From NCBI GenBank assembly GCA_903789595.1, contig CAIFEZ010000013.1, forward strand, positions 35,538 to 99,537: 64,000 nucleotides of DNA, in the 5' to 3' direction. Under the pieces are notes generated by a model. The model worked only from the letters and a program-made list of their open reading frames with translations, did no database searches and was not told the origin of the DNA. Made by a program: the position numbers and the translations under genes. The first letter of the stretch is position 1. Every line of letters starts with the position of its first letter. Shown here piece by piece: positions 56,710-64,000 of this stretch. This DNA comes from an uncultured eubacterium 1-6 (GTDB lineage Bacteria; Bacillota; Clostridia; Lachnospirales; Lachnospiraceae).

Positions 56710-57900
56710 ATGACAAATACAAAGGGAAGATTCGGTGAATTCGGAGGACAGTATGTTCCGGAAACACTGATGAATGAACTGATTCATTTGGAAGAGGCTT
56801 ACAATCATTACAAGAACGATCCGGAGTTTGTGGCGGAGCTGGATTCACTGATGAAGAACTACGCGGGGCGTCCTTCCCGTCTCTACTACGCGGAGAAGAT
56901 GACGAGGGATCTCGGTGGTGCGAGGATTTATCTGAAAAGAGAGGATCTGAACCATACCGGGGCCCACAAGATCAACAACTGTCTGGGACAGGTCCTTCTC
57001 GCAAAGAAGATGGGAAAGACTAGAGTCATTGCCGAGACGGGTGCGGGACAGCACGGAGTGGCGACGGCTACCGTCGCCGCGCTGCTTGGCATGGAGTGCG
57101 AGGTCTTCATGGGAGAGCTCGACTGCCAGAGACAGAAGCTGAATGTGTACCGGATGGAGCTTCTCGGCGCAAAGGTTCACCATGTGAAGAGCGGCTCCAT
57201 GGTTCTGAAGGACGCCGTGAACGAGGCGATGCGCGAATGGGCCGGCCGCGTGGACGACACGCACTATGTGCTCGGATCCTGCATGGGACCGCATCCGTTC
57301 CCGACCATCGTCCGCGATTTCCAGTCGGTGATTTCAAAGGAAGCAAGGGAACAGATCCTCGAGAAGGAAGGGCGGCTTCCGGATGTCGTGATGGCCTGCG
57401 TCGGCGGCGGCTCCAACGCGATCGGAGCTTTTTATAATTTCATACCGGATAAAGGTGTACGCCTGATCGGCTGCGAGGCTGCGGGCAGGGGCGTGGATAC
57501 CGGAGAAACCGCGGCTACCATGGCTGTCGGCAAGCTCGGCGTCTTCCACGGCATGAAATCCCTGTTCTGCCAGAACGATTACGGACAGATCGATAAGGTG
57601 TACTCAATCTCCGCCGGCCTGGATTACCCGGGAATCGGACCGGAGCACGCGTACCTGAAGAGTATCGGCCGCGCCGATTATGTCCCGATTACCGATGAGG
57701 AGGCGGTGGATGCCTTCGAATATCTCTCGCGCACAGAAGGAATCATTCCTGCCGTCGAGAGCGCACACGCGGTAGCCTATGCGAGAAAGCTTGCGCCGAC
57801 CATGGACAAGGATCAGATCATCATTATCTGTCTGTCCGGACGCGGGGACAAGGATGTGGCATCTATTGCAAAATACAGAGGAGTGGATATCGATGAGTAA
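56710..57900 (+). CDS. trpB: tryptophan synthase beta chain
   Basis: 396 residues, TrpB1 type. [16 protein letters not shown] is at the N-terminus, the PLP lysine lies in [14 protein letters not shown] near 84, and the phosphate loop [12 protein letters not shown] near 230. It condenses indole with serine. Its stop overlaps the trpA start by eight bases, consistent with the stoichiometric alpha2-beta2 complex. GGAGG precedes the start. Confidence 0.97.
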   Translation: MTNTKGRFGEFGGQYVPETLMNELIHLEEAYNHYKNDPEFVAELDSLMKNYAGRPSRLYYAEKMTRDLGGARIYLKREDLNHTGAHKINNCLGQVLLAKKMGKTRVIAETGAGQHGVATATVAALLGMECEVFMGELDCQRQKLNVYRMELLGAKVHHVKSGSMVLKDAVNEAMREWAGRVDDTHYVLGSCMGPHPFPTIVRDFQSVISKEAREQILEKEGRLPDVVMACVGGGSNAIGAFYNFIPDKGVRLIGCEAAGRGVDTGETAATMAVGKLGVFHGMKSLFCQNDYGQIDKVYSISAGLDYPGIGPEHAYLKSIGRADYVPITDEEAVDAFEYLSRTEGIIPAVESAHAVAYARKLAPTMDKDQIIIICLSGRGDKDVASIAKYRGVDIDE

Positions 57901-58666
57901 AAAAATAGCAGACGCATTTCAAAACGGCAAGGCATTTATTCCATTTATCACCGCGGGCGATCCGTCCATTGAAAAGACGAAGGAATTCATTCTGACGATG
58001 GAGAAGGCAGGCGCGGATCTGATCGAAATCGGCATTCCGTTCTCGGATCCGATCGCGGAGGGCGTCGTGATACAGGAGGCAGATCTCCGGTCCCTCGAGG
58101 CGGGAACCACCACGGATACGGTATTCGACATGGTTGCGGATCTGAGAAAAGAGACCGATATGCCGCTGGTTTTTATGACATATCTGAATATTGTGTTCTA
58201 TTACGGCTATGAAAGATTTTTCACCCGCTGTGAAGAGGTCGGGATCAGCGGCATCATCATTCCCGACATGCCCTATGAAGAAAAGGGAGAATGCGCCGAT
58301 ATCGCCGCGAGGCACGGCGTCGAAGTGATTTCGATGATAGCGCCGACCTCGGAAGAGAGAATCCGGACAATTGCCGGCGAGGCGAGCGGATTCATCTACG
58401 TCGTCTCATCTATGGGAGTCACGGGAGTGCGCTCGGAGATTACGACGAATCTCGGCTCGATACTCGGCCACATCAGAGAGGTCACGGACGTTCCGGCGGC
58501 CATCGGGTTCGGAATTAATACGCCGGAGCAGGCAAAGGAAATGGCATCAATCGCGGACGGCGTCATTGTCGGAAGCGCGATTGTCAAGCTCGCGGCAAAG
58601 TACGGAGAAGGTGCCGCGCCTTATATCTACAGTTATGTGAAAAGCATGAAGGATGCGATCCGCTGA
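57893..58666 (+). CDS. trpA: tryptophan synthase alpha chain
   Basis: 257 residues from ATG 57893, inside the end of trp[12 protein letters not shown] near 16, the catalytic Glu and Asp in [16 protein letters not shown] near 41-56 and [11 protein letters not shown] near 170 are intact. It cleaves indole-3-glycerol phosphate to indole and G3P. The last seven codons and stop have been duplicated downstream. This is the final gene of the operon. Confidence 0.96.
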   Translation: MSKKIADAFQNGKAFIPFITAGDPSIEKTKEFILTMEKAGADLIEIGIPFSDPIAEGVVIQEADLRSLEAGTTTDTVFDMVADLRKETDMPLVFMTYLNIVFYYGYERFFTRCEEVGISGIIIPDMPYEEKGECADIAARHGVEVISMIAPTSEERIRTIAGEASGFIYVVSSMGVTGVRSEITTNLGSILGHIREVTDVPAAIGFGINTPEQAKEMASIADGVIVGSAIVKLAAKYGEGAAPYIYSYVKSMKDAIR

Positions 58667-58790
58667 CATCATTTGCCGCTGCACAGACAGTGACAGAACC
58701 TTGACGGGAAATGCATGAAGGATGCGATCCGCTGAAGGATGCATACAATGCAGGATGCGATCCGCTGAAGGACGCATACAAATACAGGAT
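58644..58790 (+). repeat. repeats of the trpA 3' end
   Basis: The trpA end, GCATGAAGGATGCGATCCGCTGA, with its stop at 58664-58666 (written here in overlapping pieces: GCATGAAGGATGCG and GATCCGCTGA), recurs near 58711-58733 and in part at 58750-58768. GAAGGATGCATAC and GAAGGACGCATAC follow the second and third copies. The gene end has been duplicated into the 3' untranslated region. Confidence 0.85.
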
Positions 58791-58813
58791 GAAAACATCA
58801 TAGAACGAATCAC

Positions 58814-58867
58814 CGTTTCCGGGCGGAAGAGACGCAGAGCCTCACGTCCGGAAACGTTTTTTGTTTT
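58814..58867 (+). terminator. terminator of the trp operon
   Basis: CGTTTCCGG (58814-58822) pairs with CCGGAAACG (58848-58856), with additional pairing possible in the loop, followed by TTTTTTGTTTT. Confidence 0.88.
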
Positions 58868-58885
58868 ATATCGTTCAATCATGCG

Positions 58886-58914
58886 TTGGCAAAATGAAAG
58901 GGTTGTGGTACATT
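58886..58914 (+). promoter_or_regulatory. probable promoter of rnz-tsaD
   Basis: TTGGCA, a 17-bp spacer and TACATT, 35 bp before the rnz start. Confidence 0.6.
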
Positions 58915-58948
58915 AACATACAGATTTTACAGAAAAAGAGGTTTATGC

Positions 58949-59860
58949 ATGTTAGATGTTTGTCTGCTGGGCACCGGCGGAATGATGCCGCTTCCGAAGC
59001 GGTGGCTGACGTCCCTGCTTACGAGATACAATGGAAGCTGTCTGCTGATCGACTGCGGAGAAGGAACGCAGATCTCGATGAAAGAGAATGGATGGAGCTT
59101 TAAGCCGATCGATATCATCTGCTTCACCCATTTTCACGCGGACCATATCAGCGGACTTCCGGGAATTCTTCTGGCGATGGCCAATGCGGACAGAACGGAG
59201 CCGCTGACGCTGATCGGACCGAAGGGTCTGCACAGGGTCATCGGCGGACTCAGGGTGATCGCGCCGGAGCTTCCCTTTGAAATAGAACTGATCGAGATCA
59301 CGGAGCCGGAGCAGGTGTTTGAGCTGCACGGCTACCGCATCACGGCTTTCCGCGTGCAGCACAACATGCTCTGCTACGGATACAGCGTGGAGATCCTCCG
59401 GGCGGGAAAGTTTGACGCCGCAAGAGCAAAGGCTGCGAATATTCCACTGAAGTTCTGGAATCCTCTGCAGAAGGGCGAGACCATGGAGGAGGACGGGGCT
59501 GTTTACACGCCGGACATGGTCCTGGGGCCTCCGAGAAGAGGGCTGAAGGTCACATACTGCACGGACACCAGACCGGTGAAGCAGATCGCGGAGCACGGAG
59601 AGGGCTCGGACCTGATGATTCTGGAGGGAATGTACGGAGAACCGGAGAAGGAACAGAAGGCGAGAGAGCATAAGCATATGACAATGTATGAGGCGGCCGC
59701 TCTCGCCGCGAAGGCCGGACCCGGAGAATTGTGGCTCACGCATTTTTCCCCGTCCATGGTACATCCGGAGTGGTATATTAAAGAGGTGCAGAAGATTTTT
59801 CCGCGGGCAGAGCTCGGAAAAGACGGAAAAGCGACAGAACTGAAATTTGATGAGGAATAA
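58949..59860 (+). CDS. rnz: ribonuclease Z
   Basis: 303 residues. The metallo-beta-lactamase fold shows [10 protein letters not shown] near 27, the metal motif [13 protein letters not shown] near 52, and later YCTDTRP near 200 and LWLTHFSPS near 267. RNase Z cleaves the 3' trailer of tRNA precursors that lack an encoded CCA; both tRNA genes in this window lack CCA. The start follows AAAGAGG. tsaD starts 43 bp downstream. Confidence 0.93.
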   Translation: MLDVCLLGTGGMMPLPKRWLTSLLTRYNGSCLLIDCGEGTQISMKENGWSFKPIDIICFTHFHADHISGLPGILLAMANADRTEPLTLIGPKGLHRVIGGLRVIAPELPFEIELIEITEPEQVFELHGYRITAFRVQHNMLCYGYSVEILRAGKFDAARAKAANIPLKFWNPLQKGETMEEDGAVYTPDMVLGPPRRGLKVTYCTDTRPVKQIAEHGEGSDLMILEGMYGEPEKEQKAREHKHMTMYEAAALAAKAGPGELWLTHFSPSMVHPEWYIKEVQKIFPRAELGKDGKATELKFDEE

Positions 59861-59903
59861 GCCTGAGCCGCCGGCCCGGGCATGGAAAATGACGGAGAAG
59901 CAT

Positions 59904-60968
59904 ATGTCAGATACATTGATACTCGGAATAGAAAGCTCCTGTGACGAGACGGCTGCGGCTGTTGTCAGAAATGGACGGGAGGTCCTGTCGAATGTGATCT
60001 CTTCACAGATCGACCTTCATACGATATATGGCGGTGTTGTCCCGGAGATCGCCTCCCGCAAGCACATCGAAAAAATCAACCAGGTCATCCGGCTGGCACT
60101 GAAGGACGGGGGAGTGACGCTGGACGACATTGACGCGATTGCGGTGACCTACGGGCCTGGCCTTGTGGGAGCTCTTCTGGTAGGCGTGGCGGAGGCGAAG
60201 GCAATTGCCTACGCGAAGAAAATTCCGCTGATCGGCGTGCATCACATAGAGGGTCATGTCTGCGCAAATTACATCGAGCATCCGGATCTGGAACCGCCGT
60301 TTATGTGCGAGATCATTTCGGGCGGCCATACGCATCTCGTCATCGTGAAGGACTATGGGGAATTCGAGATCCTGGGCAGAACGAGGGACGACGCGGCAGG
60401 CGAGGCATTTGACAAGGTGGCAAGGGCTATCGGCCTGGGCTATCCGGGCGGCCCGAAGATTGACAGGGTGGCGCAGGAGGGAAATCCGCATGCCATCGAG
60501 TTCCCGAGGTCTCATGTCACAGACACGGGGAAGACCTCGCTCACCTTTGCCAGAGGCAATCAGGAGATGACCGACTATGATTTCAGCTTCAGCGGGTTGA
60601 AGTCGGCGGTCCTGAATTATCTGAACAAGTGCACGATGATGCATCAGGAGTGGAATCAGGCGGATGTTGCGGCGTCGTTTCAGCAGGCGGTTGTGGATTC
60701 GCTCGTAGATACCGCGATGCGCGGCGCCAGAGATTATCATGTGAGAAAATTTGCCATAGCCGGAGGCGTGGCTTCAAACTCGGCGCTGCGCGCAGCGATG
60801 GAGAAAGCCTGCGCCGAGAACGGAATGGAATTTTACCGTCCGTCGCCCGTGTATTGTACGGACAATGCGGCAATGATCGCAGCGGCCGGATTTTATGAAT
60901 TCCGAAAGGGCGCCAGAAGCGGATGGGACCTGAATGCAGTTCCGAACCTGAAGCTCGGAGAGAGATAA
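59904..60968 (+). CDS. tsaD: tRNA threonylcarbamoyladenosine synthase subunit TsaD
   Basis: 354 residues from ATG 59904 (CGGAG six bases upstream); in-frame ATGs at 59847 and 59889 are less likely. The family start [15 protein letters not shown], metal-binding HHIEGH near 109-114, [12 protein letters not shown] near 83 and SGGHTHLV near 134 are clear. With TsaB and TsaE it adds the t6A base at position 37 of ANN-decoding tRNAs. tsaB/tsaE/rimI are not adjacent. Confidence 0.96.
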   Translation: MSDTLILGIESSCDETAAAVVRNGREVLSNVISSQIDLHTIYGGVVPEIASRKHIEKINQVIRLALKDGGVTLDDIDAIAVTYGPGLVGALLVGVAEAKAIAYAKKIPLIGVHHIEGHVCANYIEHPDLEPPFMCEIISGGHTHLVIVKDYGEFEILGRTRDDAAGEAFDKVARAIGLGYPGGPKIDRVAQEGNPHAIEFPRSHVTDTGKTSLTFARGNQEMTDYDFSFSGLKSAVLNYLNKCTMMHQEWNQADVAASFQQAVVDSLVDTAMRGARDYHVRKFAIAGGVASNSALRAAMEKACAENGMEFYRPSPVYCTDNAAMIAAAGFYEFRKGARSGWDLNAVPNLKLGER

Positions 60969-61082
60969 GCAGGATGTGAGACAGATTGGGCGGGAGATCG
61001 TTCCGGCGGGAGATGAACCTGGCGCAGGATAAGGAACGCGCTGCAGGCGTGCTGCCCGTACGGCCGAAAAGGAGGTAAGGAT

Positions 61083-61793
61083 ATGGCTGCAAATCTGGAA
61101 AAATGCACGGCTGTGATCGTTGCTGCCGGAATCGGCAGGAGGATGGGCGGAAAGGTATCCAAACAGTTTCTGGAGCTGAAGGGAAGGCCTCTGCTGGCCT
61201 ATACGCTGGATGCATTTCAGAAATCCCAGAGAATCGATGAGATCATACTGGTTGTCGGAAAAGACATGGCAGACTATGTCCGGGAAAACATCGTGGAGAA
61301 ATATGGATACACAAAGGTTTCCAGACTGGTGATCGGCGGATCGGAGCGCTACGAATCCGTTTATGCCGGTCTGCTTGCCTGCATGGACGCGGATTACGTT
61401 TTTATTCACGACGGCGTCCGGCCCTTTGTAACCGGAGATATCATCGAACGCGGCTATCAGACGGCCCGTCAGTATGGCACCGCTGTCTGCGCAGTGCAGG
61501 CAAAGGATACCATCAAGATCGTGAATGAGAAGGGAGTCGTCTCGGAAACACCCATTCGGGCAAAAGTCTGGAGCGTACAGACGCCGCAGATATTCCGGTA
61601 TGATCTGATCCGAAAGGCATATGATACGCTTCAGATGTTTGACAAGGACGGAATCACTGATGACGCGATGGTTCTGGAGGAGATGGGAAACTGCGATGTA
61701 CATGTATTTCAGGGAGATTACTTCAATATAAAGATCACCACGCCGGAGGATCTTGATATCGCCGAGCGCTTCCTTGAGAAAAAACCTGAATAA
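61083..61793 (+). CDS. ispD: 2-C-methyl-D-erythritol 4-phosphate cytidylyltransferase
   Basis: 236 residues. CTP-binding VIVAAGIGRRMGGKVSKQFL near 11-30, VIGGSERYESVYAGL near 80 and IHDGVRPFV near 105 are typical. AVQAKDTIK near 140 and ITTPEDLDIAE near 220 complete the family. It is the third MEP-pathway step. AAAGGAGGT lies just before the start. A ribitol-phosphate cytidylyltransferase (TarI-like) is the main alternative, but the residues above fit IspD. Confidence 0.9.
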   Translation: MAANLEKCTAVIVAAGIGRRMGGKVSKQFLELKGRPLLAYTLDAFQKSQRIDEIILVVGKDMADYVRENIVEKYGYTKVSRLVIGGSERYESVYAGLLACMDADYVFIHDGVRPFVTGDIIERGYQTARQYGTAVCAVQAKDTIKIVNEKGVVSETPIRAKVWSVQTPQIFRYDLIRKAYDTLQMFDKDGITDDAMVLEEMGNCDVHVFQGDYFNIKITTPEDLDIAERFLEKKPE

Positions 61794-61832
61794 GCGGTAT
61801 CGCAATACCGGATATTGAACACGGTATATCGG

Positions 61833-61915
61833 AAATCCCTGCCTGTCCGTCACTGTTCCCCTAACGCTTAAGGCAGGGATTTTACAGTCCTGCTGCCATT
61901 CGCAAACCGGGGCTT
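61833..61915 (+). repeat. MITE-like repeat fragment forming a hairpin after ispD
   Basis: AAATCCCTGCCT (61833-61844) pairs with AGGCAGGGATTT (61871-61882), with CACTGTTCCCC in the loop. TTACAGTCCTGCTGCCATTC and then GCAAACCGG match inner parts of the 19782-20028 family. It probably also acts as the ispD terminator, although the T run is short. Confidence 0.7.
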
Positions 61916-61947
61916 CTCAAGATGGGATGAATAGTTGTAATTTTAGA

Positions 61948-61976
61948 TTGAATTGTGCAAATGCATATGGTATAGT
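61948..61976 (+). promoter_or_regulatory. probable promoter of tRNA-Ser(UGA)
   Basis: TTGAAT, a 17-bp spacer and TATAGT, 49 bp before the tRNA. Confidence 0.55.
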
Positions 61977-62025
61977 ATTTACTGTCGTTGAGACAACGAC
62001 GATTAGAAAATCTGATCGATATTAT

Positions 62026-62111
62026 GCAGCGTTATCGAAGCGGTCATAACGAGGCGGTCTTGAAAACCGTTTGCCGGAAACGGCACGGGGGTTCGAATCC
62101 CTCACGCTGCG
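62026..62111 (+). tRNA. tRNA-Ser (anticodon UGA)
   Basis: The acceptor stem GCAGCGT pairs with ACGCTGC (discriminator G at 62111). The D-stem is TCG/CGA, the anticodon stem GCGGT/ACCGT with loop CTTGAAA (TGA at 62061-62063). The long variable arm has stem TGCCG/CGGCA, typical of class II tRNA-Ser. The T-arm is GGGGG-TTCGAAT-CCCTC. CCA is not encoded. A frame overlapping it is spurious. Confidence 0.95.
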
Positions 62112-62118
62112 TCAATCG

Positions 62119-62152
62119 GCCCGGAGGCAGAGAGCTTCCGGGCTTCTTTTTT
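62119..62152 (+). terminator. terminator after tRNA-Ser(UGA)
   Basis: GCCCGGAGG pairs with CTTCCGGGC around a short loop, followed by TTCTTTTTT. Confidence 0.88.
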
Positions 62153-62222
62153 CGCCGGATAGGAAAGGACTCTTTTTGCATTACCGAGGCTTTCGAAGAA
62201 TGGGCAAAGACTGGAGTTAATC

Positions 62223-62927
62223 ATGATTATAAGCAGAAACGGTAAGAAGGATAGCTGTCAGATGTATCAGGAGGAGACGGAAATTCGTGAGAGCTTACGC
62301 GGGCGAACTCCTCGTTATCCGGAATATTCCATGAAGCAGACTTCGGCAGTGCTGATTCCATTGCTTGAGATGGATGGAGAATTACAGATCCTATTTGAAA
62401 AGAGAGCGTCGTCCCTTCACTCACAGCCGGGAGAGATCTGCTTACCCGGCGGCAGATTTGAGCCGGGCGAGTCTGCTGTTCAGGCGGCAGTCCGTGAGAC
62501 AATGGAAGAGCTTTTGATCGAAAGAGAGCAGATAGAGATCCTTGGAGAGATGGACGGCATCATGGGACCTGCGGGCGCTCCGGTCTGGCCGGTAGCGGCT
62601 GTCCTTCATAATTATAGAAACACATGGTCGGCGGATGAGGTAGAACGTACCTTTGTGGTTCCGCTTCAGTGGTTCCGTGAAAATCGTCCGGAGGTCTACG
62701 AGGCGCATGTTGTGACAAAGCCCGGGGAGGACTTTCCATATGACCTGATCCCCGGAGGGCGCAGCTATCCGTGGCATGAGAAGCGGCATCTTGTGTATTT
62801 CTACCGGACCGGGGCTGGGACGATCTGGGGATTGACAGGCCATATCATCGCATCGTTCGTTTCCCGGTATACAGGAACGACACTCCCCGACTATATTCCA
62901 AAGGAGAGGCTGAGCAAGTGTATCTAG
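62223..62927 (+). CDS. Nudix hydrolase, CoA pyrophosphatase-like
   Basis: 234 residues. The Nudix box GGRFEPGESAVQAAVRETMEEL near 76-97 (read here as GGRFEPGES and AAVRETMEEL) has all catalytic glutamates. Just before it, FEKRASSLHSQPGEICLPGG matches the CoA-pyrophosphatase (NudL/YeaB) signature of LxxHxGEIxFPGGR type. Such enzymes split CoA and its derivatives into 4'-phosphopantetheine and 3',5'-ADP. An alternative start at 62263-62265 would shorten it slightly. It follows the tRNA terminator and ends before a weak hairpin at 63030. Confidence 0.87.
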   Translation: MIISRNGKKDSCQMYQEETEIRESLRGRTPRYPEYSMKQTSAVLIPLLEMDGELQILFEKRASSLHSQPGEICLPGGRFEPGESAVQAAVRETMEELLIEREQIEILGEMDGIMGPAGAPVWPVAAVLHNYRNTWSADEVERTFVVPLQWFRENRPEVYEAHVVTKPGEDFPYDLIPGGRSYPWHEKRHLVYFYRTGAGTIWGLTGHIIASFVSRYTGTTLPDYIPKERLSKCI

Positions 62928-63029
62928 GCGGAAACGCTGAGCATACCTTGCCGGTCTTTTTTTACGAACAAAGATATTTGCGGATAAGAAGGTTAACTGA
63001 ATCAATACTGACAGAAAAATATCAGCCTT

Positions 63030-63067
63030 AAAATCGGGATAGCGCATTATGCTCTATTCCGGTTTTT
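63030..63067 (+). terminator. probable terminator downstream of the Nudix gene
   Basis: ATCGGGATAG pairs with CTATTCCGGT (with G-U pairs), followed by TTTTT. Confidence 0.65.
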
Positions 63068-63169
63068 GTTGGTTATTAAAGCCCATTTAAGGTATCCGTC
63101 TTATCATATCATCATCTCATCCGGAGAAGGAAATAAAAAACAAACAGGAAAGCATTTACAGAAAGCGAA

Positions 63170-63590
63170 TTGAGGAATGCTCATGAATGCAGACACGGAA
63201 ACGAGGCGATCAGGAATGGCGGAGCAAAAACTGTCTTATCAGGATTCCTTCCGAGTAAAAGGTTCTTACTTACTTTAATTATTCTTCCGGCAGTCATTCA
63301 GATGATTATCATACTGGTCAATGGAAATATCGGACGATGCTGTCATATTCTCAAAAGATGATTTGACCTTGAACGGGAATGGAACGCTGAACATCTTATC
63401 TGCCGGCAATGCAGTAAGTTCGAAGGACGATCTGACGGTAACCGGAGGCATCTATAAGATCAGCTGCTCGGCAGATGCTTTTGAAGCCCACGATTCTATC
63501 GCTATAAACGACGGGACCTTTGACTTTACCTGCCGGAATGGTTTGGAAGCGGAGGACACAGATGACGATACCGTCGGCTGGATCTGCTAA
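63170..63590 (+). pseudogene. fused remnants of a DUF4956-like membrane gene and a carbohydrate-binding-domain gene
   Basis: The first part (about 63245-63341) encodes FLLTLIILPAVIQMIIILVNGNIG, typical of a DUF4956 membrane protein, and then breaks off. One base frame over, 63321-63590 encodes SKDDLTLNGNGTLNI, VSSKDDLTVTGG and AHDSIAINDGTFD, typical of the repeat region of a carbohydrate-binding domain (DUF4353-type) surface protein, ending early in VGWIC. In relatives such genes sit near each other with a VTC polyphosphate polymerase and CotH. The join at about 63340 looks like an internal deletion. Neither part is functional. Confidence 0.7.
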
Positions 63591-63592
63591 GT

Positions 63593-63660
63593 CCTTAAAC
63601 AGCCAGCAATGTTCAGGCGGAGGCATTATAAAATTTTAGCGGTTTTATAGTGCGCGATCA
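63593..63660. repeat. MITE-like repeat fragment
   Basis: CCTTAAACAGCCAGCAATG, TTCAGGCGGAGGCATT, then ATAAAATTTTAGCGG match, in order, the AACAGCCAGTAATGATCAGGC part of the copy at about 42760-42800. The remaining sequence of 62928-63812 outside this, the remnant and the terminator shows no gene. Confidence 0.6.
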
Positions 63661-63709
63661 GTACCCGTGAAAAAAGTAATGAGAAATGAGAAAATAATAA
63701 AAAAAGTGC

Positions 63710-63738
63710 TTGCCAAAACAAACGCGCTGTGCTAACAT
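63710..63738 (+). promoter_or_regulatory. promoter of tRNA-Ser(GGA)
   Basis: TTGCCA, a 17-bp spacer and TAACAT, about 75 bp before the tRNA. Confidence 0.6.
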
Positions 63739-63812
63739 ATCATTTGTTCGCGCGAGAAATATTAACGCGGCATTGCAACACAATTAAATTGGTCGAGATA
63801 TTCGAGCAGAAT

Positions 63813-63901
63813 GGAGATGTACCCAAGCTGGCCGAAGGGGCTCCCCTGGAAAGGGAGTAGGTCGTTAACGCGGCGCAAGAGTTCAAATCTCTTCATCTCC
63901 G
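63813..63901 (+). tRNA. tRNA-Ser (anticodon GGA)
   Basis: Acceptor GGAGATG pairs with CATCTCC, discriminator G at 63901. D-stem CCC/GGG, anticodon stem CTCCC/GGGAG with loop CTGGAAA (GGA at 63848-63850), a long variable arm around GTCGTTAACGCGGC, and a T-arm with TTCAAAT. CCA is not encoded. No gene is visible in the last 99 bases. Confidence 0.95.
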
Positions 63902-64000
63902 CTGAGTCAGTACAGCGCAGTTTTATGTGCTGACTGGCTCTGAAATGAACATTGACAACTGAACAGTAAAACACATCCTCGAAAATTCAAATAAAGTTTT

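Noticed and set aside
61988..62245. 85-codon frame across tRNA-Ser(UGA)
   Set aside because: It runs through the tRNA and its terminator, so it is not a plausible gene.

Overview
The window is a chromosomal segment of a Gram-positive Clostridia bacterium, most likely Lachnospiraceae. The reasons are the comEC-holA-rpsT-lepA-hemW order, PolC, the cdaA-cdaR pair, class III fructose-1,6-bisphosphatase, a Trp T-box, proteins that look like DUF5717/DUF5716 and DUF6320, strong Shine-Dalgarno sites, and many TTG starts. GC content is about 53% by eye, not computed. No species can be named.

Layout. 1-4.6 kb: an acyltransferase-like protein, a zinc-ribbon membrane protein, an orphan-looking sensor kinase and a GerMN lipoprotein. 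5-8.8 kb: comEC, holA and rpsT (minus strand). 9.2-19.8 kb: lepA, hemW, uvrA, mreB/mbl, recD2, comF. 20.1-24.3 kb: two membrane proteins, cdaA, cdaR and an HPr-like protein. 24.6-33 kb: htrA, clpX, pckA, mscL, a DUF3048 lipoprotein, folA. 32.9-40.7 kb: ispG, polC, fbp. 40.7-42.5 kb: a perfect 185-bp tandem array ending in the stop codon of an aminotransferase gene. 43-48.5 kb: a three-gene set resembling DUF5717, DUF5716 and a TPR protein. 48.5-50 kb: a nine-core palindromic repeat array followed by an AT-rich PD-(D/E)XK-like nuclease gene. 50.2-51.1 kb: an AraC regulator (minus). 51.3-58.9 kb: a complete trpEGDCFBA operon under a T-box whose specifier loop shows UGG. 58.9-64 kb: rnz, tsaD, ispD, tRNA-Ser(UGA), a Nudix CoA hydrolase, a fused gene remnant and tRNA-Ser(GGA).

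Most genes are housekeeping: replication and repair (PolC, HolA, UvrA, RecD2), DNA uptake (ComEC, ComF), translation and tRNA modification (LepA, S20, TsaD, RNase Z), gluconeogenesis (PckA, Fbp), MEP isoprenoid steps (IspG, IspD), c-di-AMP synthesis and tryptophan synthesis.

The unusual content lies between and at the ends of genes. Three repeat families are visible: a MITE-like element with 12-bp terminal inverted repeats (best copy 19782-20028); a TATAAGC palindrome family that includes the 185-bp array; and the GGGCGACG array at 48541-49110. The last shows stem-loops preserved by compensatory or wobble changes on the + strand, and it sits just upstream of the nuclease gene. It is the best candidate here for an undescribed system. 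In addition, several genes (uvrA, trpA, polC, clpX, htrA) carry short tandem expansions at one end.
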